Positions 1 through 7,839 of a stretch of 42,729 nucleotides of DNA are shown here, piece after piece. Under the pieces are notes generated by a model. It saw only the letters and a list, made by a program, of their open reading frames with translations, did no database searches and had not been told where the DNA came from. Within the stretch, counting starts at the first letter, position 1; each line of letters begins with the position of its first letter. The stretch spans positions 1-42,729 of the forward strand of contig JAHZHI010000041.1 in NCBI GenBank assembly GCA_019420345.1, read 5' to 3'. A program made the position numbers and the translations under genes. The stretch comes from Peptococcaceae bacterium (GTDB lineage: Bacteria > Bacillota > Peptococcia > Peptococcales > Peptococcaceae).

Positions 1-146
1 CCACTTCGTCAACCCCTTTTTTCATCTTTTTTTGCTTTTTCTTTTCTTTTTCTTGATTTTGTTCGTTCTTTCTCTCTTCTTTTATCTTGTCTACACTTTT
101 TCACCACTCTCCCTTTCTGGTATTAGCTTTAATTATCATTTTTCTC

Positions 147-176
147 TTGCACGGTGCTTTCTCTATGGATTACAAT
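147..176 (+). promoter_or_regulatory. putative promoter of the epimerase gene
   Basis: TTGCAC (147-152) and TACAAT (171-176) are separated by 18 bases. Transcription would begin near 183, which rules out the in-frame ATG at 154 and supports the ATG at 214. Bases 1-135, before the promoter, are a long pyrimidine-rich stretch in which I see no supportable gene. Confidence 0.5.
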
Positions 177-213
177 GATGTTAGTACTTTATATAAAGGG
201 GGCCCTTGATACT

Positions 214-1122
214 ATGACTCAGACTGTACTTGTGATGGGAGGCACCGGATTTTTGGGAAACAACTTAGTTACCCATCTGTCTCACGGTGGCTACCGTTGT
301 ATTGTAAAAACCCGTCATCCCGAGGCACATTATGATTCACGCAATGTCAAATATATCGCTCATTTTTCAGAGATCGCTGAACCGATCGATATTGTGGTGC
401 ATTTATCAGGGGTTCCTGTCAGCGTAAAACGCTGGTCTAAAGCTTTTCGTCAAGAGATTGTAGAGACACGTGTCAGACCATTGCGTAACCTAAAAAATTG
501 GATGGAGAAACTCCCTCGAGAGGATCGCCCTAAGTTGCTGTTTGTTGCATCGTCTGCTGCATACTACGGGATCGGAACCACGCGCCCAACACATATTTAT
601 GATGAAGACGGGCCAGGAGGGAAAGATTATTATGCCAGAATGTTTGTTGAAATCGAAGAGCAAGGACATGCCATGCGTTCTGTTTTTGAGCGTGTTGTTA
701 TTTTGCGAACTTCAAACGTTTTAGGCATCGGCGGACACGTATTCCATCAAATCACTAAACCAATTAAAGCGGGTTTTTCTGGTATTTATGGTTCTGGTGA
801 ACAGCCGTTCCCTTGGATTCATCATCAAGATTGGACACGAATCGTCGCATATCTTATTGAGCACCAAGGTGGTAGTCATGATATTTATAATCTGGCTGCT
901 CCGGCTATGAATCAGCAATATGAATTTGCTGGTTTAGCTGGTAGTTTTATAGGTCAAAATCATTCTCATGCTGCGCCTAAAGCTTTGCTTTACCTGTGGT
1001 GGGGAAAATTAAGAGCAGATACGCTGATGCGCGGTAATTATATAGAACCCCGCAATATTTTAGAGGAAGGGTTTACTTTCCGTTTTAATAATTTATATGA
1101 GGCTATGGATTATATTTTTTAA
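214..1122 (+). CDS. TIGR01777-type NAD(P)-dependent epimerase/dehydratase (YfcH-like)
   Basis: A 302-residue extended short-chain dehydrogenase of the TIGR01777/YfcH group. The N-terminal Rossmann fold shows GGTGFLG at residues 9-15, followed by a basic residue-rich first strand (VKTRHP). The middle has the SSAAYYG active-site region and the last 45 residues resemble the DUF1731 cap typical of this family. The family's substrate is not established, so the reaction is unknown; a nucleotide-linked sugar or isoprenoid-like substrate is only a guess. I chose the ATG at 214 because AAGGGGG lies about 11 bases upstream (196-202) and a promoter lies between the longer start at 154 and this one. It stands alone on the plus strand and ends in a terminator shared with the convergent exporter gene. 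Confidence 0.88.
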   Translation: MTQTVLVMGGTGFLGNNLVTHLSHGGYRCIVKTRHPEAHYDSRNVKYIAHFSEIAEPIDIVVHLSGVPVSVKRWSKAFRQEIVETRVRPLRNLKNWMEKLPREDRPKLLFVASSAAYYGIGTTRPTHIYDEDGPGGKDYYARMFVEIEEQGHAMRSVFERVVILRTSNVLGIGGHVFHQITKPIKAGFSGIYGSGEQPFPWIHHQDWTRIVAYLIEHQGGSHDIYNLAAPAMNQQYEFAGLAGSFIGQNHSHAAPKALLYLWWGKLRADTLMRGNYIEPRNILEEGFTFRFNNLYEAMDYIF

Positions 1123-1178
1123 AAGATTAAAGGCTGAAGGTACATGTTTTAATGTGTCCTTCAGCCTTTAATCTTTTA
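1122..1178. terminator. bidirectional rho-independent terminator
   Basis: A long inverted repeat: AAAAGATTAAAGGCTGAAGG (1121-1140) pairs with its complement at 1158-1177. A/T tails on both sides let it serve the converging epimerase (+) and TauE-type gene (-). Confidence 0.85.
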
Positions 1179-1961
1179 AATCAAATGTCCAACCAAGTTT
1201 CCAGTGTTTAAGCATAGTATGATAAACAATGTCAACATAAACAGCCGATCAAAATATTTATCATTAACGTGCGTGGCAATATATCCCCCTAAATAACCGC
1301 CCAAAACAGCAGCTACCATCATAAATGGTAGCACAGTAATATCCACATGTGAAAAATGGTTGGTAACACCCATTGTCATGACATTGGCACCTTGCGCACA
1401 TAGGATGATGCACAAAGACGAAAAAACGGCACTTTTGCTTGTCATGGATAATAAGATTACTAACAATGGACGGTTAAATATGCCTCCGCCTATACTTAAA
1501 AATGCAGCAATGGTGCCAAGACCTATTCCCACTGTCAGCATGAGTGCCGAATTTTTAACATGATAATGTGGTATTTTATCTTTAATCAGTTCATGAACCA
1601 TAATAAGCACGACAATCGCGATTTGACAAACACTTTGAACAACGATTACTGTTGAATCATCTGTAGACGCTATAAAATGATCAAGCACCAATTGCCCCAA
1701 TACGCCGCCAATCATGCTGCCTATGGTAAAAAAGATGACCACGCGCCAGTTGATGCCTAGGGCATTTCTCCGACTTTTTATGATGCTGACGATGGTCATT
1801 GTCAAAATGGTAATACTTGCCATGGCGTTGACGGAGGCCGCAGAAAATCCCCCTAATGCGTCCATAAGTGGTTTGATAATGATACCTCCACCGAGTCCGC
1901 TGATGGCACCAAGTGTGCAAGCAAAAAGGACGATGAAAAAAACCAAAATACTTGTAAACAC
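1176..1961 (-). CDS. TauE/SafE (TSUP) family membrane exporter
   Basis: A 261-residue, very hydrophobic protein with about seven to eight membrane segments. The two family half-repeats are visible: GLGGG at residues 22-26, followed by a KPL, and SIGGG at 156-160, followed by NRPL. TauE/SafE (TSUP) proteins export sulfite, sulfoacetate or other organosulfur anions, but the substrate cannot be read from sequence. I used the GTG at 1961 because GGGAGAG ends six bases upstream and the first membrane helix starts there; the longer reading to 2144 runs through a terminator and into the next gene. It is downstream of the DUF4097-like gene but separated from it by a terminator, so it may have its own promoter. 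A sulfite export role would suit the dsr genes 9 kb away; this is inference. Confidence 0.85.
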   Translation of the reverse strand: MFTSILVFFIVLFACTLGAISGLGGGIIIKPLMDALGGFSAASVNAMASITILTMTIVSIIKSRRNALGINWRVVIFFTIGSMIGGVLGQLVLDHFIASTDDSTVIVVQSVCQIAIVVLIMVHELIKDKIPHYHVKNSALMLTVGIGLGTIAAFLSIGGGIFNRPLLVILLSMTSKSAVFSSLCIILCAQGANVMTMGVTNHFSHVDITVLPFMMVAAVLGGYLGGYIATHVNDKYFDRLFMLTLFIILCLNTGNLVGHLI

Positions 1962-1984
1962 GCGAATCTCTCCCTTGATAATAT

Positions 1985-2044
1985 TTAAAAAACAAATAGC
2001 GACTGGCCTCTGTTTTTCAGCGCCAGTCGCTATTTGTTTTTTAT
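1985..2044 (-). terminator. rho-independent terminator after the DUF4097-like gene
   Basis: AACAAATAGCGACTGGC (1990-2006) pairs with its complement at 2021-2037, followed on the minus strand by a T run. The stem begins immediately after the stop codon at 2041-2043. Confidence 0.85.
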
Positions 2045-3069
2045 TTCGTGATGGTTGATCGTTCAATCCTGTATGGATTGTCGTTCGAATACGGATAGTC
2101 TGCAGCATATGGATCAAGATCGCTGTAGCGTTCTCTCTGTCCAATATAAATGACGCCAGAACTTGTCAAGCATTGTATAAACTTATTCGGATTATTTCCG
2201 ACACTCCCTATATACAGATTGCCATCATCCGATACTATGTCAGCATCATCCCAATAACGGCCATCATAACCAATGTTTACACTATTGTTCGATTGAGCTT
2301 GGATAAGAAGATCATACGGCAAGTTACGAGAAAGCATCGTAATGTCGCCATCTTCACTGTTCAGATTCCATTGTCCTTGCACACGGGTATCATAGTAGAA
2401 AATGCCACCACTTTGTGTTTCTGCATCAACGCGGTTAAAATCATTTTCAAGAAAAGTGACTGAACCATCACCGCCAGAAACCATCAATGATGTGGCTTTG
2501 TTCCCATAAAATCGCAGTGGTGTGTCACCGCCTACAACTTGCATGCTGTCTGCCTTGACATTAGCAATGTATCCATAACCGCTGTCACCGATCTGGGCGA
2601 GCAAATAATTGGTTCGCAAATCATCCACATGCAAGTCCAACGCTTCACCGTTGATACTAATGCTGGTGTAATCTCCTTGAGGCAGCAGCACCTGCATGGT
2701 TAAATCTTTCGCATCATCTATCGGTTCCCCTTCTAACGAAACGGTGCACTCGGTGCCTTCAAGATCAACTTTTGCAATTTGATCGCTATAACCATTGCCT
2801 GCAAGGATAACTTGTGGTTTTGACAAACTGGACACCATGCCAACTTCCAGCTGAACACCAGATGCTTCAATGGTGAGATCAGTCAAGCCATCACGCGTGA
2901 CAGGAATTTCTACCTGCTGAGCAGCCTGTCGTGTCTCAAATGCACCAGAATGATCATTAAGACTGAAATTAAAAACCAAAAATACGAGAAGGCAAACGAC
3001 AGCCACCACAATAAATAGCAACTGAAAAGGACGTGTCTTCTTTAATAAAAGTTTGATTCGTGCATCCAA
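2041..3069 (-). CDS. DUF4097-like single-pass membrane protein
   Basis: 342 residues. A short basic cytoplasmic head is followed by one membrane helix at about residues 15-34. The remaining 300 residues are a repetitive beta-rich region with many short G/D/N turns (for example SGGDGSV and SDDGNLYIG), as in DUF4097 adhesin-like beta-solenoid domains. The topology suggests an exported, membrane-anchored domain. Function is unknown. The start is uncertain: AGGAGG lies inside the longest reading frame, 10 bases before a TTG at 3069, so that TTG is the likely start and an ATG at 3093 is too early. It is probably monocistronic, with a good promoter upstream and a terminator at its stop. Confidence 0.7.
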   Translation of the reverse strand: MDARIKLLLKKTRPFQLLFIVVAVVCLLVFLVFNFSLNDHSGAFETRQAAQQVEIPVTRDGLTDLTIEASGVQLEVGMVSSLSKPQVILAGNGYSDQIAKVDLEGTECTVSLEGEPIDDAKDLTMQVLLPQGDYTSISINGEALDLHVDDLRTNYLLAQIGDSGYGYIANVKADSMQVVGGDTPLRFYGNKATSLMVSGGDGSVTFLENDFNRVDAETQSGGIFYYDTRVQGQWNLNSEDGDITMLSRNLPYDLLIQAQSNNSVNIGYDGRYWDDADIVSDDGNLYIGSVGNNPNKFIQCLTSSGVIYIGQRERYSDLDPYAADYPYSNDNPYRIERSTITK

Positions 3070-3107
3070 TATGAGCTCGCCTCCTAAATTCAATCATTTA
3101 CTTCTCT

Positions 3108-3136
3108 ATTTTACACATTTAACAAGCATCCTGCAA
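3108..3136 (-). promoter_or_regulatory. putative promoter of the DUF4097-like gene
   Basis: On the minus strand TTGCAG (3136-3131) and TAAAAT (3113-3108) are 17 bases apart and about 40 bases upstream of the TTG start. Confidence 0.5.
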
Positions 3137-3299
3137 CATTTAATATCTCTTGTCAAGACCCCGCCTCTTGCATAAAAAACTTGTAGGTTCGAAACTTTCA
3201 ATTATTTTAAAGCATCCCGAAAACCGCTCTAGGCCTATATCTGACACATTTGTCCTTAATGGATAAGCTAAAGTTTGGCGTCTTATCAGCGCAAGTAAT

Positions 3300-3328
3300 T
3301 TTACAAGCTTCTTATATCCTGATAAACT
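3300..3328 (+). promoter_or_regulatory. putative promoter of the TDT transporter gene
   Basis: TTTACA (3300-3305) and TAAACT (3323-3328) are 17 bases apart. A 6-bp hairpin (CTTGCC 3348-3353 with GGCAAG 3361-3366) follows in the leader just before the ribosome binding site. The rest of the 311-base spacer 3070-3381 between the divergent genes shows no gene or RNA family that I recognise. Confidence 0.45.
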
Positions 3329-3381
3329 GAGCACACTAGATCAATGTCTTGCCACAACACGGCAAGAGAAAGGGGTGCCTT

Positions 3382-4350
3382 ATGAAAACAATTTTGAAAA
3401 AAGTTCCAATTCCAATGGCAGGGCTGGCACTGGGGCTGGCCGCATTAGGTAATCTGCTGCAAAGTTTTTCGCCTGAAATTCGTACACTTTGCGGAATGAT
3501 TTCAGCGATTCTTTGGATTCTAGTCATGGCGAAGATCCTACTCTTCCCTCACATGATCCAGAAAGATCTCAAGAATCCTATCGTCGCCAGTGTTTCCGGA
3601 ACTGTATTCATGACAGCTATGCAGCTGGCTGTATATGCAAAACCAATTTTTGGGCAATATGCAGTCCTTCTCTGGTTTGCGGCAATCATCGGCCATGCCA
3701 TGCTGATCATCTGGTTCAGCTGGAATTTTATGCGTCATTTCAAATTGAGCAATGTTTATCCAACTTATTTTATCGCCTATGTTGGTATCGTTGTTGCATC
3801 TGTAACGGCACCTCAATTCGGAATGGAACGACTTGGGATGATGATCTTCCGTTTTGGCTTTATTGTCTATTTGTTGCTCCTTATCCTCGTAAGTGCACGC
3901 TATGTACTCCATACGATTCCACTTGCGGCTCGGCCATTGTTCTGCATTTACACTGCACCAATGAGTCTGTGTCTCACCGGTTATCTCTCTGTCGCCGAGC
4001 CAAAATCCCCTGTTCTTCCAATTACCATGGGAATCATCGCTCAAGTACTCTATGCACTTGTTCTCCTTCGTCTGCCAAAGCTCTTACGTTTGCCATTCTT
4101 CCCAAGCTTTGCTGCATTTACGTTTCCGTTCGTAATTACCGCCACCGGCTTGAAAACATTGCTTGCTTGGCTCGAAGGTATTGGTTATACAATTCCAGTA
4201 TTCTTCAACGTTCTCGTTGTTTTAGAAACATTGGTGGCCGTTGGTCTTGTTGCTTACACTTTAATTCGCTATCTGCGTCATCTGTCCTGCGGCAGCGAGC
4301 GCAGAAGTCAGGCTTTGCTTTTTGAAGAATGCCAATGGTGCTGCACCTGA
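3382..4350 (+). CDS. TDT family transporter (TehA/SLAC1/Mae1-like)
   Basis: 322 residues with about ten hydrophobic helices and almost no soluble domain, beginning with the KVPIPMAGLALGLAALGN segment typical of the tellurite-resistance/dicarboxylate transporter family. Relatives include TehA, yeast malate permease Mae1, the sulfite pump Ssu1 and plant SLAC1 anion channels. The substrate is therefore an anion, but which one is not readable. The ATG at 3382 follows AAAGGGGTG by about eight bases; the upstream in-frame ATG at 3349 lies within the leader hairpin. It is monocistronic, with its own promoter and a terminator. The C-terminal tail (about 295-322) is polar and Cys-containing, and slightly longer than I would expect. 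Confidence 0.8.
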   Translation: MKTILKKVPIPMAGLALGLAALGNLLQSFSPEIRTLCGMISAILWILVMAKILLFPHMIQKDLKNPIVASVSGTVFMTAMQLAVYAKPIFGQYAVLLWFAAIIGHAMLIIWFSWNFMRHFKLSNVYPTYFIAYVGIVVASVTAPQFGMERLGMMIFRFGFIVYLLLLILVSARYVLHTIPLAARPLFCIYTAPMSLCLTGYLSVAEPKSPVLPITMGIIAQVLYALVLLRLPKLLRLPFFPSFAAFTFPFVITATGLKTLLAWLEGIGYTIPVFFNVLVVLETLVAVGLVAYTLIRYLRHLSCGSERRSQALLFEECQWCCT

Positions 4351-4358
4351 TCATTAAA

Positions 4359-4412
4359 CAAAAAATCCTGTTTTTGCAAGGTTATTAACTCTTGCAAAAA
4401 CAGGATTTTTTT
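4359..4412. terminator. bidirectional rho-independent terminator
   Basis: AAAAATCCTGTTTTTGCAAG (4361-4380) pairs perfectly with its complement at 4391-4410, with a 10-base loop. It separates the transporter (+) from the histidine kinase (-). Confidence 0.9.
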
Positions 4413-5844
4413 ATCGTTTTCTCTTAGCTTCTTTTGCCTCGGCTTTTTCTTTTTTTACCTCCGCTTTTTCATCATATAACGGCAGGTATACTGTGAAGGT
4501 GGTACCAACATCTTTTTGACTTTTCACTTCAATTTTACCATCGTGTGCCAAAACCAGTCCTTGGGTAATCGCCATTCCTAAACCAGTGCCACCAGTTTCA
4601 CGAGCGCGCGAACGGTCACTGCGATAAAATCTATCAAAAACATGCTGACATTCTTCTTCACTCATGCCAATGCCCGTATCCGCTACTGAAAAAATAAAAT
4701 CCTCTTTATCCGCCCAAGCCTTTAAAATAACGATACCACCATCCGTCGTATAACGCAGTGCATTGCTGACCAAATTCAAAACAATTTGCTTTAAGCGCTC
4801 TGGATCTGCATAACAATATGGCAGCTTATCGGCAAATTCCACTTTTACAGTAATATTGCGTGTTTCTGCGTCTGCCTCAAATAAAACCACAAAATCTTCA
4901 ACAAAGCTTTTGAAATCGATCAATGTTTTGCTGATTGGCATATGCCCAGCATCCAAGCGAGAAATATTTTGGAGTTCGGTGACCATTCCACCTAATCGAA
5001 GCATTTCATCATAAAGCGCCGAAAGGTCTTCTGGAGAGCATGCTTCATTCTTCACCAATTTATTTTCAAGCGTTCCTGCAATGGCTGTGATTGGCGTGCG
5101 CAATTCATGGCTAATATCAGCAAACATTTGCACACGCGCATCATTGGCGCGCGACAGCTCAGTCGACATCTGATTAAATGCCAGTGCCAATTCACCGATC
5201 TCATCATCGTTTTCAATGTCTACTTTTTCATTCGTTGAACCCTGTGCAATACGCCGCACTGAAAGAATCAATTTATCCAAAGGCCGCGTTAAGTTGCGCG
5301 CAAAAATCCAGCCAAGGATGATGGCTAACACAATTGTTGCCACAACACCCAATACAACAGATCGACGTGTATCTGCTAAATAGCTGTCTGTTAAGTACCA
5401 GAATCTGTCGCCAATATAATCTGCCGGTAAAAGATAGCCGATCAAACGCTGCGAGCCTTCCTCATAAATCGGATAACCATGTTCCAGCAATCGTGTCTTT
5501 ACCTTGAGACCTACTTTATCCGATTCAGTATCAGGACACGTTAAAATAGTTCCATCAGGAGCAATAAGAATAACAGACAATTCCATTTGTTGACGGACCA
5601 CACCATAAGGAGTCTGCAACGTAGAACTGCTGAATTCGTCTTGCACACCCTCCCAAGAATTGCCATTCTCAGTGTAATATGCTTCGTAGCGTTCTTCCCA
5701 TACACTGATCTCAGCCTTTGACGTCTGCATGAGATATTCATCAAAGCTTCGGCTCATCAGCTGCAGCGTGACACCACCAACAATCAATCCCGTTAACACT
5801 GCCATCAGTGTCATCAGGGAAATGATTTTAGTCGACAGTTTCAT
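4411..5844 (-). CDS. sensor histidine kinase
   Basis: 477 residues. Two membrane helices (about 8-30 and 163-181) flank an extracytoplasmic sensor of about 130 residues. A HAMP linker (182-234) follows. The dimerisation domain has the phosphoacceptor His246 in DISHELRTP. The ATPase domain has the N-box Asn361, DTGIG (389-393) and GGTGLGM (418-424). The last 19 residues are a Lys/Glu-rich tail. The ATG at 5844 overlaps the end of the response regulator gene by 17 bases, so the two are translationally linked; GGGGA precedes it. The signal is unknown. Being in an operon with a lipid-type glycosyltransferase suggests an envelope stress input, which is inference. Confidence 0.93.
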   Translation of the reverse strand: MKLSTKIISLMTLMAVLTGLIVGGVTLQLMSRSFDEYLMQTSKAEISVWEERYEAYYTENGNSWEGVQDEFSSSTLQTPYGVVRQQMELSVILIAPDGTILTCPDTESDKVGLKVKTRLLEHGYPIYEEGSQRLIGYLLPADYIGDRFWYLTDSYLADTRRSVVLGVVATIVLAIILGWIFARNLTRPLDKLILSVRRIAQGSTNEKVDIENDDEIGELALAFNQMSTELSRANDARVQMFADISHELRTPITAIAGTLENKLVKNEACSPEDLSALYDEMLRLGGMVTELQNISRLDAGHMPISKTLIDFKSFVEDFVVLFEADAETRNITVKVEFADKLPYCYADPERLKQIVLNLVSNALRYTTDGGIVILKAWADKEDFIFSVADTGIGMSEEECQHVFDRFYRSDRSRARETGGTGLGMAITQGLVLAHDGKIEVKSQKDVGTTFTVYLPLYDEKAEVKKEKAEAKEAKRKR

Positions 5845-6529
5845 ATTTATCCCCAAACTTATAGCCTAAGCCATATACCGTCTGAATAAAAATTGGTTTT
5901 TGTGGATTAGGCTCAATTTTTTTACGCAAATTGCTGACATGCGTATCAATAGCGCGTTCATATCCCGCATAGCTTTCCCCCAACGTTGCTGTCAAAAGTT
6001 GCAGACGACTATATGGACGCCCTACATTTTCACTCAACGTTACAAGGATTGCATACTCTGACGGCGTCAAATCAATGCTCTTGCCATCATAAAATACTTC
6101 ACGACGGTCTAAATTAATGACCAGTTTTCCAAACGTACGCACTTCTTCGGTATTTTCAACAACGTGCTTACTGCGACGAAAAACAGCTTTAATACGTGCA
6201 TTCAATTCACGCAGACTGAATGGCTTGGTGATATAATCATCAGCACCAAGTTCCAATCCCAACAGCTTATCAATCTCTTCATTACGCGCTGTTACCATAA
6301 TGATCGGCGTGTTATGATTACGGCGCACTTGCTTGCAGACTTCCATGCCATCAACCTTAGGCAACATCAAGTCCAAAATAATCAGGTCAGGCTTCATCGA
6401 CTCAACCAGTTCTAGGCCCAATTCTCCATCTCCAGCCTCTAATACTTGATAGTGCTGATTTTCTAAGTATTCTTTTATGTTAGTGCGAATATTTTCTTCA
6501 TCTTCCACCACTAAAATTTTTTCGTTCAT
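5828..6529 (-). CDS. OmpR/PhoB-family response regulator
   Basis: 233 residues. The receiver domain (1-120) has the acidic pocket Glu9/Asp10, phosphoacceptor Asp53, Thr80 and Lys102. The C-terminal winged helix (about 130-228) has the typical LTPSEYAIL start and the TVYGLGYKF end. It is expected to be phosphorylated by the kinase encoded just downstream. I chose the ATG at 6529, preceded by AAAGGTG, over the upstream ATG at 6568, which would overlap the glycosyltransferase gene. The gap to the glycosyltransferase stop is 19 bases, so the three genes form one operon. Confidence 0.94.
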   Translation of the reverse strand: MNEKILVVEDEENIRTNIKEYLENQHYQVLEAGDGELGLELVESMKPDLIILDLMLPKVDGMEVCKQVRRNHNTPIIMVTARNEEIDKLLGLELGADDYITKPFSLRELNARIKAVFRRSKHVVENTEEVRTFGKLVINLDRREVFYDGKSIDLTPSEYAILVTLSENVGRPYSRLQLLTATLGESYAGYERAIDTHVSNLRKKIEPNPQKPIFIQTVYGLGYKFGDKYETVD

Positions 6530-6548
6530 AGGTACACACCTTTCTTGG

Positions 6549-7679
6549 TTAATTATAATGTGATGCACGTGTATAAGCGATGTTATAATAGTCCATCAGC
6601 TGCTGACTTGCACGTTCCCAGCTGCTGGCCTCTGCTTCCTTACGAGCAATCACCCGAATTCGTCGCACCAAATCGCGATCCTCTAAACGATCAATGGCTG
6701 CATCTAAAGAATCTTCATCGCCAGACGTATAAAAAATAGCATCTCGGCCATCTTGAAACTGCTCCGTGGTCAACGGACTGCGTACAGCAATAATGGGTAC
6801 GCCTGAAGCCATTGCTTCTAACAGCGTCAAACCAACTTGTTCGTTTAACGTCGGAAAGATAAATGCATCTCCCGAAGCATAGGCCTCTGCCAAATTGCGT
6901 CCACGCAAATAACCTGTAAAAACACAATTTGTCCCACTAAAAGTTTTCTCAAGCTCAGCTCTATGTTCTCCATCTCCGACAATCGCCAGACAAACATCAC
7001 TTCGGCGTCGCATCATTGGCAGCAAGGATTCCAGGTCCTTACGTTTAAGCAGACTACCTACATAAACCAATATTTTCTTATCTTTTTGTCCCTTATTTAA
7101 AATCAGACGCATATCCTCAGATGCATACTTTGGATTGCGCTTCTCTGAATCTACGCCTCGTTTTAAAACATGCGCATTATAAATGCCAAAATTTTCAAGT
7201 GCATGACGCATAACATGCGATGTACAAAGATTCAGCGACGCCGCCGCAGAAATCTTTTGACGGGCTTTCCAGATCATTTTTTCGGATACGCGATGATTTA
7301 AATGCAGTCGTTTTAAACAGCTCATGTAATTTGTATGATAACTAACAACAACCGGAATTTCCAGTTTTGCCGCATATTGTGAGGCTGCAAACCCTAAAAT
7401 CAATGGATTCACGATATGAACCACCTGTGGTGAAAAATCCATCATAATATCATTAATCCGCGTCAGAGAAGGCGCCCAAAACAACTTTTTACCAAACGGC
7501 AGCTTTTTATCCTGAATGCCATAAATGGTCGCATCTTCAAACTGATCGATGCCACGATCTGGTGTAACCACAACCACCTGATGGCCTTCCTTCAAAAAAT
7601 AGCGAATAGCCTCTGTCAGGCGCAGGACCAACCCATCCGCGACAGGCAAAAACTCCTCCGTGACGATCATTATTCGCAT
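6549..7679 (-). CDS. GT4-family glycosyltransferase (MgtA/SQD2-like)
   Basis: 376 residues with the two-Rossmann GT-B fold of retaining GT4 enzymes. Visible motifs are PVVVSYHTNY (109-118), the donor-domain start LVYVGSLLKRKDLE (204-217), VFTGYLRG (253-260), YASGDAF (267-273) and the EX7E pair Glu280/Glu288 in NEQVGLTLLEAMASG. The overall spacing and wording, including KRGVDSE (173-179) with NPKY after it, resemble the lipid-glycosylating group that contains mannosyltransferase MgtA, diacylglycerol glucosyltransferases and sulfoquinovosyltransferase SQD2. The probable job is adding a sugar to a membrane lipid. The donor sugar cannot be told. It is first in an operon with a two-component system, which may control it. 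Confidence 0.85.
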   Translation of the reverse strand: MRIMIVTEEFLPVADGLVLRLTEAIRYFLKEGHQVVVVTPDRGIDQFEDATIYGIQDKKLPFGKKLFWAPSLTRINDIMMDFSPQVVHIVNPLILGFAASQYAAKLEIPVVVSYHTNYMSCLKRLHLNHRVSEKMIWKARQKISAAASLNLCTSHVMRHALENFGIYNAHVLKRGVDSEKRNPKYASEDMRLILNKGQKDKKILVYVGSLLKRKDLESLLPMMRRRSDVCLAIVGDGEHRAELEKTFSGTNCVFTGYLRGRNLAEAYASGDAFIFPTLNEQVGLTLLEAMASGVPIIAVRSPLTTEQFQDGRDAIFYTSGDEDSLDAAIDRLEDRDLVRRIRVIARKEAEASSWERASQQLMDYYNIAYTRASHYN

Positions 7680-7789
7680 AGGCCCCTCTCCTTTCTCTTA
7701 CCGACAATCATCTCATCGTTATCCTACCACAAATATGCACATTGTTCTATAACCCCCACAGCATTATTTCAATTTCTTAATAGTTCCAT

Positions 7790-7824
7790 AAAAAACGACC
7801 GTAAACCTATAATAAGGTTTACGG
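7790..7824 (-). terminator. rho-independent terminator after ilvD
   Basis: CCGTAAACCT (7799-7808) pairs with AGGTTTACGG (7815-7824), followed on the minus strand by a T run at 7795-7790. Confidence 0.85.
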
Positions 7825-7839
7825 CCCGAAACGTCTTAA

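Noticed and set aside
3140..3334. 64-residue minus-strand ORF in the spacer before the TDT transporter
   Set aside because: No ribosome binding site, no family resemblance, and it covers the promoter of the plus-strand transporter.
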